A DNA stretch of 64,000 nt from an uncultured Tateyamaria sp. (GCF_947496075.1 NZ_CANMBJ010000006.1:228501-292500), one strand, 5' to 3'. Counted from the first letter of the stretch, positions 16,689-25,888 are shown. Numbers and translations: made by a program. Notes: generated by a model not told the origin, from the letters alone.

Positions 16689-18659
16689 GTGGTCAAGTCG
16701 TCTGAGGGCGCGAACGGGCTGAAATCCGTACCTGCGCTGCTACACCGGAACGCCAAGGAATTTGGATCGGCTCCCGCCTATCGCGAAAAAGAATTCGGGA
16801 TATGGCAAAGCTGGACGTGGGGCCAGACGCTCGAAGAGGTCGAAGCGCTGGCACTTGGGTTGATCGACCTAGGCGTGCAGCCCGGTGATCATATCGCCGT
16901 CATCGGCCGCAATCGTCCCTACCTCTACTGGTCCATGATGTCAGCGCAGATGGCGGGCGCAATCCCAGTGCCGCTGTACCAAGACGCTGCGGCCGAAGAG
17001 ATGGCCTATACCCTCGACCACTCCGGCGCGCGTTTTGTCATCGCAGGCGATCAGGAGCAGGTGGACAAGGTGATCGAGGTACAGGGCCAACTGCCTGAAT
17101 TTGAGCAGATGATTTACCTCGATCCGCGAGGTTTGCGGAAATACGATCATTCCAAGCTGCATCAGTATAGCCATGTGCAGGACGCCGGCCGGGCCAAGAG
17201 GGATGAACTGGCGCCGGAGATGGCCAAGCGCATTGCCGCGCTGGATTACGACAGCACCTGCGTGATGCTGTATACGTCCGGGACGACTGGCAAACCCAAG
17301 GGCGTCGTGTTGTCGAACCGAAATGTCATTGAGACATCGAAATCATCATCTGAGTTTGACGGGTTGCGGCAGTCGGACGACATTCTGGCCTATCTACCGA
17401 TGGCATGGGTCGGGGACTTCATCTTTTCCGTGGGGCAGGCGCTGTGGTCGGGGTTCTGCACGAATTGCCCTGAGAGTGCTGACACGATGCATGTGGACCT
17501 GCGCGAAATCGGGCCGACCTACTATTTCGCCCCGCCGCGTGTGTTCGAGACGCAACTGACCAACGTGATGATCCGCATGGAGGATGCGGGCAGCTTCAAG
17601 CAGAAGATGTTCCACTACTTCATGGCGCATGCGCGCAAGGTTGGGCCCGCCATTCTGGACGGTAAGTCCGTCGGGTTCATGGACCGCCTGAAATACAGTC
17701 TGGGCGAGCTGATGGTCTATGGGCCGCTCAAGAACACGCTTGGCTTCAGCCGTGTGCGGGTTGGCTATACAGCCGGTGAGGCCATTGGCCCGGAAATCTT
17801 TGATTTCTATCGCTCTTTGGGCATTAACCTAAAGCAGCTCTATGGTCAGACAGAAGCGACAGTGTTCATCACTGCGCAGCCCGATGGCGAGGTGCGCAGC
17901 GACACGGTGGGCGTGAAATGCCCCGGGGTCGAGTTGAAGATCGAGCCCAATGGCGAAGTGTTCTATCGCTCGCCAGGCGTGTTCGTGGAGTATTACAAAA
18001 ACGCCGAAAGCACGGCGGACACCAAGGATTCCGAGGGTTGGGTGGCCACTGGCGATGCTGGGTTCATCGAGGAAGACACCGGCCATCTGCGCATCATCGA
18101 CCGGGCCAAGGATGTGGGACAGATGGCGTCAGGTGCGCTATTCGCGCCCAAATATGTTGAGAACAAGCTGAAGTTCTTCCCGAACATTCTTGAGGCCGTT
18201 GTGTTTGGGAACGGGCGCAATGAATGCACGGCTTTCATCAACATCGACCTGACCGCCGTGGGCAACTGGTCGGAGCGTAACAACATTGCCTATGCGTCTT
18301 ATCAGGAACTTGCGGGGCATCCGCAGGTTCTGGCCACGATCACCGAACACGTCGAAGACGTGAACCAGTCCGTGGCTGAGGACGAGATGCTGTCAGGCTG
18401 CCAGGTGCATCGTTTTGTCGTCCTGCACAAAGAGCTTGACGCCGATGACGGTGAGTTGACCCGCACGCGCAAGGTGCGCCGACGGATCATTGAAGAGAAG
18501 TACGAGGACATCATTGCAGCGCTCTATGATGGCTCGTCCGAGGTGTCGACGGTGACCGAGGTGACCTATGAAGACGGGCGCAAGGGATCGATTTCGGCAA
18601 CGCTTGAGGTGCGCGCGGCGGTGACATCCGCGGTTGCGCAAAAGATGGCGGCGGAGTGA
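16689..18659 (+). CDS. Long-chain-type AMP-dependent acyl-CoA ligase
   Basis: 656 residues; activates a carboxylic acid to its CoA thioester. It has the P-loop-like motif YTSGTTGKPKGVV, the aromatic-Gly-x-Thr-Glu box YGQTEAT, and the adenylate/hinge region GWVATGDAGFIEEDTGHLRI then DRAKD. I choose GTG 16689 because GGAGG stands seven bases upstream; a longer frame has no good ribosome site. It opens an operon-like series with a branched-chain-type ABC importer, the usual setting in which imported fatty or aromatic acids are activated. A dyad TTAC-N5-GTAA at 16550-16562 in the divergent region could be an operator. Confidence 0.9.
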   Translation: MVKSSEGANGLKSVPALLHRNAKEFGSAPAYREKEFGIWQSWTWGQTLEEVEALALGLIDLGVQPGDHIAVIGRNRPYLYWSMMSAQMAGAIPVPLYQDAAAEEMAYTLDHSGARFVIAGDQEQVDKVIEVQGQLPEFEQMIYLDPRGLRKYDHSKLHQYSHVQDAGRAKRDELAPEMAKRIAALDYDSTCVMLYTSGTTGKPKGVVLSNRNVIETSKSSSEFDGLRQSDDILAYLPMAWVGDFIFSVGQALWSGFCTNCPESADTMHVDLREIGPTYYFAPPRVFETQLTNVMIRMEDAGSFKQKMFHYFMAHARKVGPAILDGKSVGFMDRLKYSLGELMVYGPLKNTLGFSRVRVGYTAGEAIGPEIFDFYRSLGINLKQLYGQTEATVFITAQPDGEVRSDTVGVKCPGVELKIEPNGEVFYRSPGVFVEYYKNAESTADTKDSEGWVATGDAGFIEEDTGHLRIIDRAKDVGQMASGALFAPKYVENKLKFFPNILEAVVFGNGRNECTAFINIDLTAVGNWSERNNIAYASYQELAGHPQVLATITEHVEDVNQSVAEDEMLSGCQVHRFVVLHKELDADDGELTRTRKVRRRIIEEKYEDIIAALYDGSSEVSTVTEVTYEDGRKGSISATLEVRAAVTSAVAQKMAAE

Positions 18660-18847
18660 AGATGCTGGTTCGACGCTCGGCTGCGCCATCGCCCCGCCCA
18701 CCATCCCGTTTGGCGCATCATGTCATGCTGTGGGCTTGTGAGGCAGACCGGCCCTCCGGGGGGGATTTTTTTGAAACAGGGAATGAGCATCCCGTTGCAA
18801 ACGCCTTAGGGCGGTGTTTGAGACCTGAGTGGGCGGAACCCTTGAGC

Positions 18848-19012
18848 TTAGTCTTTAAACACGTGCCGGACTGCGCAGGAAAGTCGGTTGTCGCCAGTGA
18901 AATGTCCGATGTTCCGGCGCATGGTTTTTCTCGTTTCTGCCGCACTCAGCCCCTTTCGGCGGCAATCGAATGCGAGTTTCAGCAGGTAGCGGCGTTCAAG
19001 TGCATCAAACAT
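18848..19012 (-). CDS. Small hypothetical protein (54 aa), antisense to the operon
   Basis: 54 residues, basic, starting at 19012 with GGAGGG eight bases upstream, which is why the start is preferred over a longer reading. Sequence opens MFDALERRYLLKLAFDCRR and contains KGLSAAETRKTMRRNIGHF. No family recognised. It lies in the gap between the acyl-CoA ligase and the ABC ATPase, pointing the other way. Good ribosome site and regular helix-like pattern support a real gene, but it is short. Confidence 0.5.
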   Translation of the reverse strand: MFDALERRYLLKLAFDCRRKGLSAAETRKTMRRNIGHFTGDNRLSCAVRHVFKD

Positions 19013-19094
19013 TGGGAACCCTCCGAAATGTGTCCTGAGCTTACGCATAGATTGGTTAACATGCCCCCAATACGGCGGGCGATGGAGGTGACGC

Positions 19095-19913
19095 ATGCTT
19101 GATCAGACCGAAGGCTACACCACCGCCGATGGCCGCAAGATCGGTGGCGTGGTCATGGAGATGAAGAACATCACCCTGCGTTTTGGCGGAGTCGAGGCGA
19201 TCAAGGATATCTCTTTCGATATCCGCGAAGGCGAGATCCGGGCCATCATCGGACCTAACGGCGCAGGCAAGTCGTCGATGCTGAATGTCATCTCGGGCTT
19301 CTATATCCCGCAAGAGGGGCAGGTGTTTTACAAGGGCGCGCCGCGACCCCAGATGAAACCTTTTGAAGTGGCGCGTCAGGGGATTGCGCGCACATTCCAG
19401 AACATCGCCCTGTTCGAGGGCATGACCGTTCTGGACAATGTCATGACCGGGCGGCTGACCCATATGAAAACCGGTCTTTGGGGGCAGGCGATCTGGAAGG
19501 GCAAGGCCGAAGCCGAAGAGACAGCCAACCGCGAAGTGGCTGAAAAGATTATCGATTTTCTTGAGATCCAAGCCATCCGCAAGACGCCAGTGGCACGCCT
19601 GCCCTATGGCCTCAAGAAGCGCGTGGAACTGGCGCGAGCGCTGGCGGCTGAGCCGTCGCTGTTGCTGCTGGATGAACCGATGGCTGGCATGAACGTGGAA
19701 GAGAAAGAGGACATGAGCCGCTTCATCCTTGACGTGAATGACGAGTTTGGCACCACAATCGCCCTGATCGAACACGACATGGGTGTTGTCATGGACCTGT
19801 CCGACCGGGTGGTCGTGATGGATTATGGCAAAAAGATCGGCGACGGCACGCCAGACGATGTGCGCAACAACCAGGATGTGATCGACGCCTATCTTGGGGT
19901 GTCACATGATTAA
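19095..19913 (+). CDS. Branched-chain-type ABC transporter ATP-binding protein (LivG-like)
   Basis: 272 residues. Walker A GPNGAGKSS, Q-loop region GIARTFQNIALFEGMTVLDN, a LivG-type signature LPYGLKKRVELARAL in place of the usual LSGGQ, Walker B LLLLDEPMAGMN, and switch His in ALIEHDMGVVMDLSD. The LivG-specific C-terminal segment (DGTPDDVRNNQDVIDAYLG) is present. It powers the hydrophobic-amino-acid/carboxylate uptake system with the permeases and LivF-like ATPase downstream. Its last codons overlap the first of three small secreted-protein genes. Confidence 0.94.
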   Translation: MLDQTEGYTTADGRKIGGVVMEMKNITLRFGGVEAIKDISFDIREGEIRAIIGPNGAGKSSMLNVISGFYIPQEGQVFYKGAPRPQMKPFEVARQGIARTFQNIALFEGMTVLDNVMTGRLTHMKTGLWGQAIWKGKAEAEETANREVAEKIIDFLEIQAIRKTPVARLPYGLKKRVELARALAAEPSLLLLDEPMAGMNVEEKEDMSRFILDVNDEFGTTIALIEHDMGVVMDLSDRVVVMDYGKKIGDGTPDDVRNNQDVIDAYLGVSHD

Positions 19914-20349
19914 GGCGCTGGCGCTTGTCGGAACATTCGTGTCCGGGCCCCTCTGGGCCGGATCGGCATGGGATATGTTCGAAGCGCGCTGTCTTGATCC
20001 CTATGAACATTTGACGGAACCAGTTGTTGATGGCCTTGCCGTGCAGCCCGTGGACGGCATGCACGAAAGCCTGCGTGCATATGGCCCGACCGACGATGGT
20101 TATCTTTTGGTGCTGGATGCCGCGCCCGCTGCCGGTGAACGCACCTGTTCTGTGTACAAGCTCGGCAACACGGATTTCGAACCTGCTTTCGTGTCTTGGG
20201 CAGAGGCCAATAAGATCAGCGGGCGCTATCTGCCAGAGCCCGGGCGCTATGTCAGTAACCAATGGATCGAACCCCAGTTGCACCTGATGGCCGAGATTCG
20301 GCCCGAGGGCCTGCACTATCAAGTGGTGGAGACAGACCTTGAGAGTTAG
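19906..20349 (+). CDS. Small secreted Cys-pair protein 1 (unknown family)
   Basis: 147 residues starting at ATG 19906, eight bases inside the ABC ATPase gene. Signal peptide MIKALALVGTFVSGPLWAGS, likely cleaved after residue ~18. The mature part has FEARCLDPYEHL and, ~60 residues on, AGERTCSVYKL: two Cys that could form a disulfide. The next two genes share this layout. Function unknown; location inside an importer operon suggests a periplasmic accessory role. Confidence 0.75.
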   Translation: MIKALALVGTFVSGPLWAGSAWDMFEARCLDPYEHLTEPVVDGLAVQPVDGMHESLRAYGPTDDGYLLVLDAAPAAGERTCSVYKLGNTDFEPAFVSWAEANKISGRYLPEPGRYVSNQWIEPQLHLMAEIRPEGLHYQVVETDLES

Positions 20350-20926
20350 GTCGCTGGCCATATGCGCTGCCCTCTGGGCCGGCCCTGCGCTGGCAGGGGA
20401 ACCAGCGATCTGTGATCCGGCTCAGCCTGAGATGGCGGGCCTGTGCAACGTGATCGAAACGCGTTGCATGCCCTATCTTGAGGACCCGGCCAGCCTGTCG
20501 CCGCGTGATATCATGCCGATCCCGCGTACCTTCCGCCGGTACTTTGAAAGTACACTGAATTCCTATGCGTTGGGCTATCAGGAAACGGACCTGCCCAACA
20601 CGCTTGTGGTGTTCATGTATGACGAACCCGCCTGCGAGATCATCAGCCACGGGATCAGCTATTCCGATCTGCTGATGGCGTTCAACGAATGGCGGGGCGG
20701 GGCCGGTGCGCGGTTCGTGTCGACAACCGCCTTTGAACCCGTAAGCCGAGTGACCATGGATCGTGCTTTTGCCGCGGCATTTCTTGCCGCCCCGCGCCGC
20801 GATGGGCGCGTGACCGAGATCACTCTGAACTGGAACCTGACATTCGAAGGGCTGACGCGTCTGCGAGTGAGCTACCAGCCGCTTCGTGATCATACGGCTG
20901 ACTTGATGGGGGTGGCGTTGAAATGA
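20339..20926 (+). CDS. Small secreted Cys-pair protein 2 (unknown family)
   Basis: 195 residues from TTG 20339, overlapping the previous gene by 11 bases; the TTG start is preferred because it yields a clean signal peptide (MRVRSLAICAALWAGPALAG). Mature part carries CNVIETRCMPYLEDP and later YDEPACEIISHG, the same RC ... C arrangement as its neighbours, plus an extra pair of Cys near the N-terminus. No known domain. Overlaps the next gene by four bases (ATGA). Confidence 0.72.
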   Translation: MRVRSLAICAALWAGPALAGEPAICDPAQPEMAGLCNVIETRCMPYLEDPASLSPRDIMPIPRTFRRYFESTLNSYALGYQETDLPNTLVVFMYDEPACEIISHGISYSDLLMAFNEWRGGAGARFVSTTAFEPVSRVTMDRAFAAAFLAAPRRDGRVTEITLNWNLTFEGLTRLRVSYQPLRDHTADLMGVALK

Positions 20927-21522
20927 GGTGGTTGTTCTCTTCACGGCTGCTTTTGCACGTCACTTGTTTGATGATGTTTATGGCCATTTCTGTCCGAGGC
21001 GAAGCTGCAACAGATGGGCCCAGCGGCATGATCCAATCATTTTTCGATAGATGCGTCACACCAACCGCATCACATTGGGAGCCCGACATTAGTGGTTTGC
21101 TATCGGTCAAAGGCGCCGAACTGAAATCACTCCTGACTGAACGTCCCCGCCTCGCCTCGAAGGGTAGTTACTTTGCGAACCCCGAAGCCACGTGGGTGCT
21201 TCAGACTGACTATGGACCGGGTAGGCCCACATGCACAGTGTTCACATTGGATGCCGCAGTTTCCCAAGTGATTGATGTCTGGTGTGCAAAAGTCGATGAG
21301 CTCGAAGCCAAAGGTTGGCAGGAATTTGCTTTGGTTCCAACCGAACTCGGTCTGCAGAACCGCGGAAGTCTAGTCGGGTCCGTAAAATACCGTGACGGAG
21401 ACGACATAACTATTTGGATGCGCTTGGAGCGTGGCCAAAGAAAAAACTACGCAATGATGATGGTGACAGTGGGCCATGTTGGTTCGCACGCCTTCGAAAA
21501 ATATCCGGGGGAGTGCCGCTGA
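20923..21522 (+). CDS. Small secreted Cys-pair protein 3 (unknown family)
   Basis: 199 residues with an N-terminal hydrophobic stretch (residues ~8-25) ending SVRGEAA, a probable signal peptide. FFDRCVTPTASHWEPDISGL resembles FEARCLDPYEHLTEP of protein 1, and GRPTCTVFTLD resembles GERTCSVYKLG, so the three are likely paralogues. C-terminus KYPGECR adds another Cys. Base composition is somewhat more AT-rich than the flanking ABC genes. Stop overlaps the permease start (TGATG). Confidence 0.75.
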   Translation: MRWLFSSRLLLHVTCLMMFMAISVRGEAATDGPSGMIQSFFDRCVTPTASHWEPDISGLLSVKGAELKSLLTERPRLASKGSYFANPEATWVLQTDYGPGRPTCTVFTLDAAVSQVIDVWCAKVDELEAKGWQEFALVPTELGLQNRGSLVGSVKYRDGDDITIWMRLERGQRKNYAMMMVTVGHVGSHAFEKYPGECR

Positions 21523-22553
21523 TGTCCGACCAACTGATCTATGCCAGCGAGGTGTTCCTCAACGGTCTGATGGCCGGGGTGCTCTATGCCCTTGTGGCGC
21601 TTGGGTTCGTGCTGATCTTCAAGGCGTCTGGTATCTTCAATTTTGCCCAAGGGGTCATGGCGCTGTTTGCCGCGATGACCTTGGTGGGTATCCAGAACGG
21701 GCAGGTGCCATTCGCGCACCTGATCAACGCGATCTTCGGAACCAAGATTCACCACTTCGGATGGCATGTGCATTCGGTTGTCGCCATTCTGCTGACGGTT
21801 GTGGTGATGATCTTGCTGGCCTGGATGGTGCAGCGCTTCATCTTCAAGCATTTGGTGGGGCAGGAACCGATCATCCTGTTCATGGCGACCATCGGTCTTG
21901 CCTATCTGCTTGAAGGCGTCGCGGACCTCATGTGGGGGTCCGAGATCAAGAAGCTGGATGTATGTCTGGCCGAGGGGACGTGCCTGCCGCAAGGCATCAA
22001 CCTTGCCATCGATGAGGCGACATTCAACCTGTTCGGCTACGGGTTCTTTATCGACAATCTGGATATCACCGCGACGATCATCGCGATCCTGCTTGTGACG
22101 GCGTTGGTGATCTTTTCACAATACACCAAACAGGGGCGCGCGATGCGGGCCGTCGCGGATGATCACCAGGCGGCTTTGTCCGTAGGTGTGTCGCTGAACT
22201 ACATCTGGATTTTGGTGTGGTCAGTTGCGGGCTTTGTCGCGCTGGTTGCGGGCATCATGTGGGGTGCGAAATCGGGTGTGCAGTTTTCACTGTCGCTGAT
22301 CGCATTGAAGGCCCTGCCGGTGTTGATGCTGGGCGGGTTCACATCCATCCCCGGCGCCATCGTGGGCGGTCTGATCATCGGTGTGGGCGAGAAGCTGTTC
22401 GAGTTCTTCATGTCCTCGGGCGATCTGGCGGGCGCACTGTTTGGCTTCACCATGAACGCAACCGAGAACTGGTTTGCTTACGTGCTTGCCCTGATCTTCC
22501 TCGTGTTCCGCCCACAGGGCCTGTTTGGGGAGAAGATCATTGAGCGGGTTTAG
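21522..22553 (+). CDS. Branched-chain-type ABC transporter permease (LivH-like)
   Basis: 343-residue inner-membrane permease with about 8-9 hydrophobic segments. Start ATG 21522 overlaps the preceding stop; the LivH opening VFLNGLMAGVLYALVALGFVLIF and ASGIFNFAQGVMALFAAM follow. GRAMRAVADDHQAALSVGVS is the cytoplasmic EAA-like loop, and LPVLMLGGFTSIPGAIVGGL is the late conserved segment. It is longer than typical LivH (about 300) by an insertion around residues 65-85 and 150-170. Pairs with the LivM-like permease downstream. Confidence 0.93.
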   Translation: MSDQLIYASEVFLNGLMAGVLYALVALGFVLIFKASGIFNFAQGVMALFAAMTLVGIQNGQVPFAHLINAIFGTKIHHFGWHVHSVVAILLTVVVMILLAWMVQRFIFKHLVGQEPIILFMATIGLAYLLEGVADLMWGSEIKKLDVCLAEGTCLPQGINLAIDEATFNLFGYGFFIDNLDITATIIAILLVTALVIFSQYTKQGRAMRAVADDHQAALSVGVSLNYIWILVWSVAGFVALVAGIMWGAKSGVQFSLSLIALKALPVLMLGGFTSIPGAIVGGLIIGVGEKLFEFFMSSGDLAGALFGFTMNATENWFAYVLALIFLVFRPQGLFGEKIIERV

Positions 22554-22965
22554 GTTCGCGCGACCTTTTGCTGTTGCAGCCGTGATCGCTGTATTCGCTG
22601 CTTCAGCATCGGCAAAATGCACGCCGATCAAAGTGCCAGAACCGGCGCGCGGCCTTGAGCAGTTCAAGGACTACATTGTCGAAGGGAAGTACAAATTGGC
22701 AATGCTCGATTTCGAAATCTCGGACACTGCCAAACAACAACTTGCGGGGGGCCTCGAGGCGCTCGCACCTGATGGCTTCACGGGATGCACAACTATTAAA
22801 CGCGCCCGGCAAAGTGATCACTTCATTTCCGAAGTCTTCATGACGGAGGGTGATGGCACGGTCCTGTATTGGACCATTTCAGGACAGATAGTCGGGTCAA
22901 GCTTTCGAATGATCAACTTCACATACAACGACAAGTTTGAAGAGATCAGAGGGTTGATTTACTGA
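22540..22965 (+). CDS. Small secreted protein 4 (unknown family)
   Basis: 141 residues from TTG 22540, overlapping the permease gene by 14 bases, with GGGGAGAAG upstream. Signal peptide FRFARPFAVAAVIAVFAASASA with Ala-x-Ala cleavage. Mature region starts KCTPIKVPEPARG and has GFTGCTTIKRA: again a separated Cys pair, though similarity to the three upstream proteins is weak. Function unknown; secreted and co-transcribed with the transporter. Confidence 0.7.
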   Translation: MSGFRFARPFAVAAVIAVFAASASAKCTPIKVPEPARGLEQFKDYIVEGKYKLAMLDFEISDTAKQQLAGGLEALAPDGFTGCTTIKRARQSDHFISEVFMTEGDGTVLYWTISGQIVGSSFRMINFTYNDKFEEIRGLIY

Positions 22966-22978
22966 TGTACTTTCATCC

Positions 22979-23308
22979 TCACCCATCCAACTGCCTGAAC
23001 AATGTCACCGTCACCGCGGCCAGCACCGTGATGGACAATGTCATCGCCAGCATGAGGTCGCCGGTCAGCAGCAATGTAGACCCTGCACATAATGTCAGCA
23101 CCAAGATGCAAAGCAGCAGCGTTGGTCCAAGTCGTGCCACAGGCGGCCGGCGTCGTGCGGCACCTGCGCTTGTATGGACAGCAACCTCATCCGCGTCTGG
23201 TACGGACTCGAACAGTTTTGCCTTTTCCGCCGCCAGATCGACGGCATTAATTTCACCCCGCGCATGCGCGGCATCCAGACGACGGATGTCGTCAAGTATC
23301 GCGGTCAT
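22979..23308 (-). CDS. Small membrane protein with short N-terminal helical (SHOCT-like) motif
   Basis: 109 residues on the strand opposite to the operon. Start at 23308 with GGAG eight bases upstream. The first ~35 residues (DDIRRLDAAHARGEINAVDL then AAEKAKLF) form a charged helical hairpin of the kind seen in SHOCT domains; two hydrophobic helices follow (LLLCILVLTLCAGSTLLL; LAMTLSITVLAAVTVTLF). No known function. Its position between two permease subunit genes of one importer, in antisense, is odd and may mark an insertion. Confidence 0.7.
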   Translation of the reverse strand: MTAILDDIRRLDAAHARGEINAVDLAAEKAKLFESVPDADEVAVHTSAGAARRRPPVARLGPTLLLCILVLTLCAGSTLLLTGDLMLAMTLSITVLAAVTVTLFRQLDG

Positions 23309-23434
23309 AGATCCCACTCCATTTTCCCACGCTCAGAATGCCATGGGACCGGGGGCGAAATGTGGCAAAACACAGAAACCCAACAGGGTGGTTAAAGCCG
23401 CGTTCACCATGCGCGCAATGGGAGGACGCATCTG

Positions 23435-24511
23435 ATGTTCTATCGTGAGGCGGGCGATTTTTCGACGACATATCCGCAGGATAGCCAGACCTTCCCGATC
23501 AAGTTCGATCGCTATCGCTACTACTTTGTGCTGGCCGTGGCCGTGTTGGTCATGCCCTTCGTGATGACGGATTATCTGGTCAATTCGATCTTTCTGCCCT
23601 TTTTGATTTACGCGATCGCGGCCATTGGGCTGAACATTCTGACGGGATATTGCGGGCAGGTGTCGCTTGGCACAGGGGGGTTCATGGCTGTGGGGGCGTA
23701 TGCCTGCTACAAACTGATGACCGCGTTCCCGGATGTGAACATCTTTTTCCACGTGATCCTTGCGGGGGGCATTACGGCTCTCGTCGGGACGGCCTTTGGC
23801 TTGCCAAGTTTGCGGATCAAGGGGTTCTATCTGGCTGTGGCGACATTGGCGGCGCAGTTCTTCCTTGTCTGGCTCTTCAACAAGGTGTCGTGGTTCTACA
23901 ACTACTCGGCCTCGGGGCAGATCAACGCGCCCGAGCGTACCGTGTTCGGCATCGAAGTCACCGGCCCCAATACCGAAGCATGGGCGACCTACCTGTTCTG
24001 CCTTGTCTTCACCGTGGGCGCCGCGATCCTGGCGCGTAACCTGACGCGCGGATCGATCGGGCGCGAATGGATGGCGATCCGCGATATGGATATCGCAGCC
24101 GAGATCATCGGGGTGAACCCACTGCGGGCCAAGCTGACGGCGTTTGCCGTGTCGTCCTTTTTCGTCGGTGTGTCGGGCGCGTTGTTCTTTGCGGTCTACC
24201 TTGGCGCGGTCGAGGTGGGTGAGGTGTTCGGCATTACCAAGTCTTTCCTCGTGCTGTTCATGATCATCATCGGTGGCCTTGGGTCGATCTTTGGCTCTTT
24301 TGCCGGGGCCGCATTTCTTGTCGTGCTGCCGGTGGTCCTCAAGATCGTGGGTGTGGACCTGATGGGCTGGCCGACAGACATCGTGGCCCACTTCCAGCTT
24401 GTGATCGTGGGCGGGCTGATCATCATGTTCCTGATCCTGGAACCACACGGGCTGGCGCAGCTGTGGCGCGTGGCCAAGGAGAAATTGAGATTGTGGCCCT
24501 TCCCGCACTGA
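23435..24511 (+). CDS. Branched-chain-type ABC transporter permease (LivM-like)
   Basis: 358-residue inner-membrane permease, about nine hydrophobic segments. GGAGG lies nine bases before ATG. LivM hallmarks: YAIAAIGLNILTGYCGQVSL, GGFMAVGAYACY, RIKGFYLAVATLAAQFFL, the cytoplasmic loop SIGREWMAIRDMDIAAEIIG with GVNPLRAKLTAFAVSSF, and IGGLGSIFGSFAGAAFLV. A hairpin separates it from the binding-protein gene. Confidence 0.94.
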   Translation: MFYREAGDFSTTYPQDSQTFPIKFDRYRYYFVLAVAVLVMPFVMTDYLVNSIFLPFLIYAIAAIGLNILTGYCGQVSLGTGGFMAVGAYACYKLMTAFPDVNIFFHVILAGGITALVGTAFGLPSLRIKGFYLAVATLAAQFFLVWLFNKVSWFYNYSASGQINAPERTVFGIEVTGPNTEAWATYLFCLVFTVGAAILARNLTRGSIGREWMAIRDMDIAAEIIGVNPLRAKLTAFAVSSFFVGVSGALFFAVYLGAVEVGEVFGITKSFLVLFMIIIGGLGSIFGSFAGAAFLVVLPVVLKIVGVDLMGWPTDIVAHFQLVIVGGLIIMFLILEPHGLAQLWRVAKEKLRLWPFPH

Positions 24512-24529
24512 CGGGGGGCCACCAAGAAT

Positions 24530-24547
24530 GGCGGGGTGAACCCCGCC
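24530..24547 (+). terminator. Hairpin between permease and binding-protein genes
   Basis: GGCGGGG-TGAA-CCCCGCC, a perfect 7-bp stem with no T run. Such intercistronic stems often stabilise or partly terminate transcripts and let the binding protein be made in excess; that role is inferred. Confidence 0.4.
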
Positions 24548-24601
24548 CTACGGATGGGCCTCAGGGCTCGCATCGGACAACCAATTAGGGAGGAATTACC
24601 G

Positions 24602-25876
24602 ATGAAATACAAACTAGGCTCCTACGCCGTCGCAGCCATGATGGCGGCAAGCCCGGTGATGGCGGATCTCGTGTTCCCGTCGCTCAGCTACCGGACCGGC
24701 CCATACGCGGCGGGGGGTATCCCCTTTGCCGATGGTTATGCGGATTACTTCACGCTGCTGAACGAACGTGACGGCGGCATCGGTGGCGTGGCCGCCCGCG
24801 TGCTGGAATGCGAGACGGGCTACAACACCGAAAAGGGTGTGGAATGCTACGAGTCGACCAAGGGCGAAGGCAGCCTTGTCTATCAACCGCTGTCGACCGG
24901 CATCACCTATCAGCTGATCCCCAAGACCACCGCTGATGGCATCCCCATGCACACCATGGGCTATGGCCGGACATCAGCTGCCAACGGCCAAGTGTTCAGC
25001 CACACCTTCAACTACCCAGCCAACTACTGGAATGGCGCCTCGGGTGCGATCAACTACCTGATGAGCCAGGGTGACATCGCGGGCAAGAAAATCGCGCTGG
25101 TCTACCACAACTCCGCCTATGGCAAGGAACCGATCCGCACGCTCGAAGAGCTGTCGGAAAAGCACGGCTTTGAGCTGATGCTGGTGGCCGTCGATCACCC
25201 CGGTCAGGAGCAAAAGTCGCAGTGGCTGCAAATCCGGCGTGAGCGTCCCGACAATGTCATCATGTATGGCTGGGGCGTGATGAACCAAGTGGCGATCCAG
25301 GAAGCGGCCAACATCCGGTATCCAATGGAAAACTTCATTGGCATCTGGTGGTCCGGATCTGAAAACGACGTGCTGCCAGCAGGTGACGCGGCCAACGGCT
25401 ACAAGGCGCTGACATTCCACGGTGTGGGCAGTGACTTCCCCGTCTTTGACGACATCCAGAAATATGTTGTGGATGCGGGTAAGGCGGCTGGTGCAGGCGA
25501 TCAGATCGGCACGGTGCTCTACAACCGTGGCCTCTATGCCGCGATGCTGGCGGCTGAGGCTGCCAAAACCGCGCAGGACATCCATGGTGAGGCCGAGATC
25601 ACGCCTGCGATGATGCGTGACGGCATGGAAGCGCTGGAAATCACCGAGACCAAGATGACCGAATTGGGTCTGCCCGGCTTTGGTCCATCCTTCAACGTGT
25701 CCTGCGCAAACCACGGTGGTCCCGGCCTGATCGGCATGACCCAGTGGGATGCATCGGCGGGCACATGGTCGCTGATCTCCGAGTTTTCGGCCACGGACAT
25801 GGATGTGATCCAGCCGCTGATCGACGAGGACAGCGCATCCTATGCCAGCGAGAACAACATCGAAGCGGGCTGCTAA
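24602..25876 (+). CDS. ABC transporter substrate-binding protein (LivJ/LivK-like)
   Basis: 424-residue periplasmic protein. Start ATG 24602 with AGGGAGGAATT upstream; signal peptide MKYKLGSYAVAAMMAASPVMA cleaved around residue 21. The mature protein is a type I periplasmic binding fold (FADGYADYFTLLNERDGGIG; KKIALVYHNSAYGKEPI; NVIMYGWGVMNQVAIQEA). It differs from amino-acid binders at the usual ligand segment, and neighbouring CoA ligases suggest a carboxylic acid ligand such as a fatty or aromatic acid. That ligand is a guess. Confidence 0.92.
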   Translation: MKYKLGSYAVAAMMAASPVMADLVFPSLSYRTGPYAAGGIPFADGYADYFTLLNERDGGIGGVAARVLECETGYNTEKGVECYESTKGEGSLVYQPLSTGITYQLIPKTTADGIPMHTMGYGRTSAANGQVFSHTFNYPANYWNGASGAINYLMSQGDIAGKKIALVYHNSAYGKEPIRTLEELSEKHGFELMLVAVDHPGQEQKSQWLQIRRERPDNVIMYGWGVMNQVAIQEAANIRYPMENFIGIWWSGSENDVLPAGDAANGYKALTFHGVGSDFPVFDDIQKYVVDAGKAAGAGDQIGTVLYNRGLYAAMLAAEAAKTAQDIHGEAEITPAMMRDGMEALEITETKMTELGLPGFGPSFNVSCANHGGPGLIGMTQWDASAGTWSLISEFSATDMDVIQPLIDEDSASYASENNIEAGC

Positions 25877-25888
25877 GCCTGTGACCCG

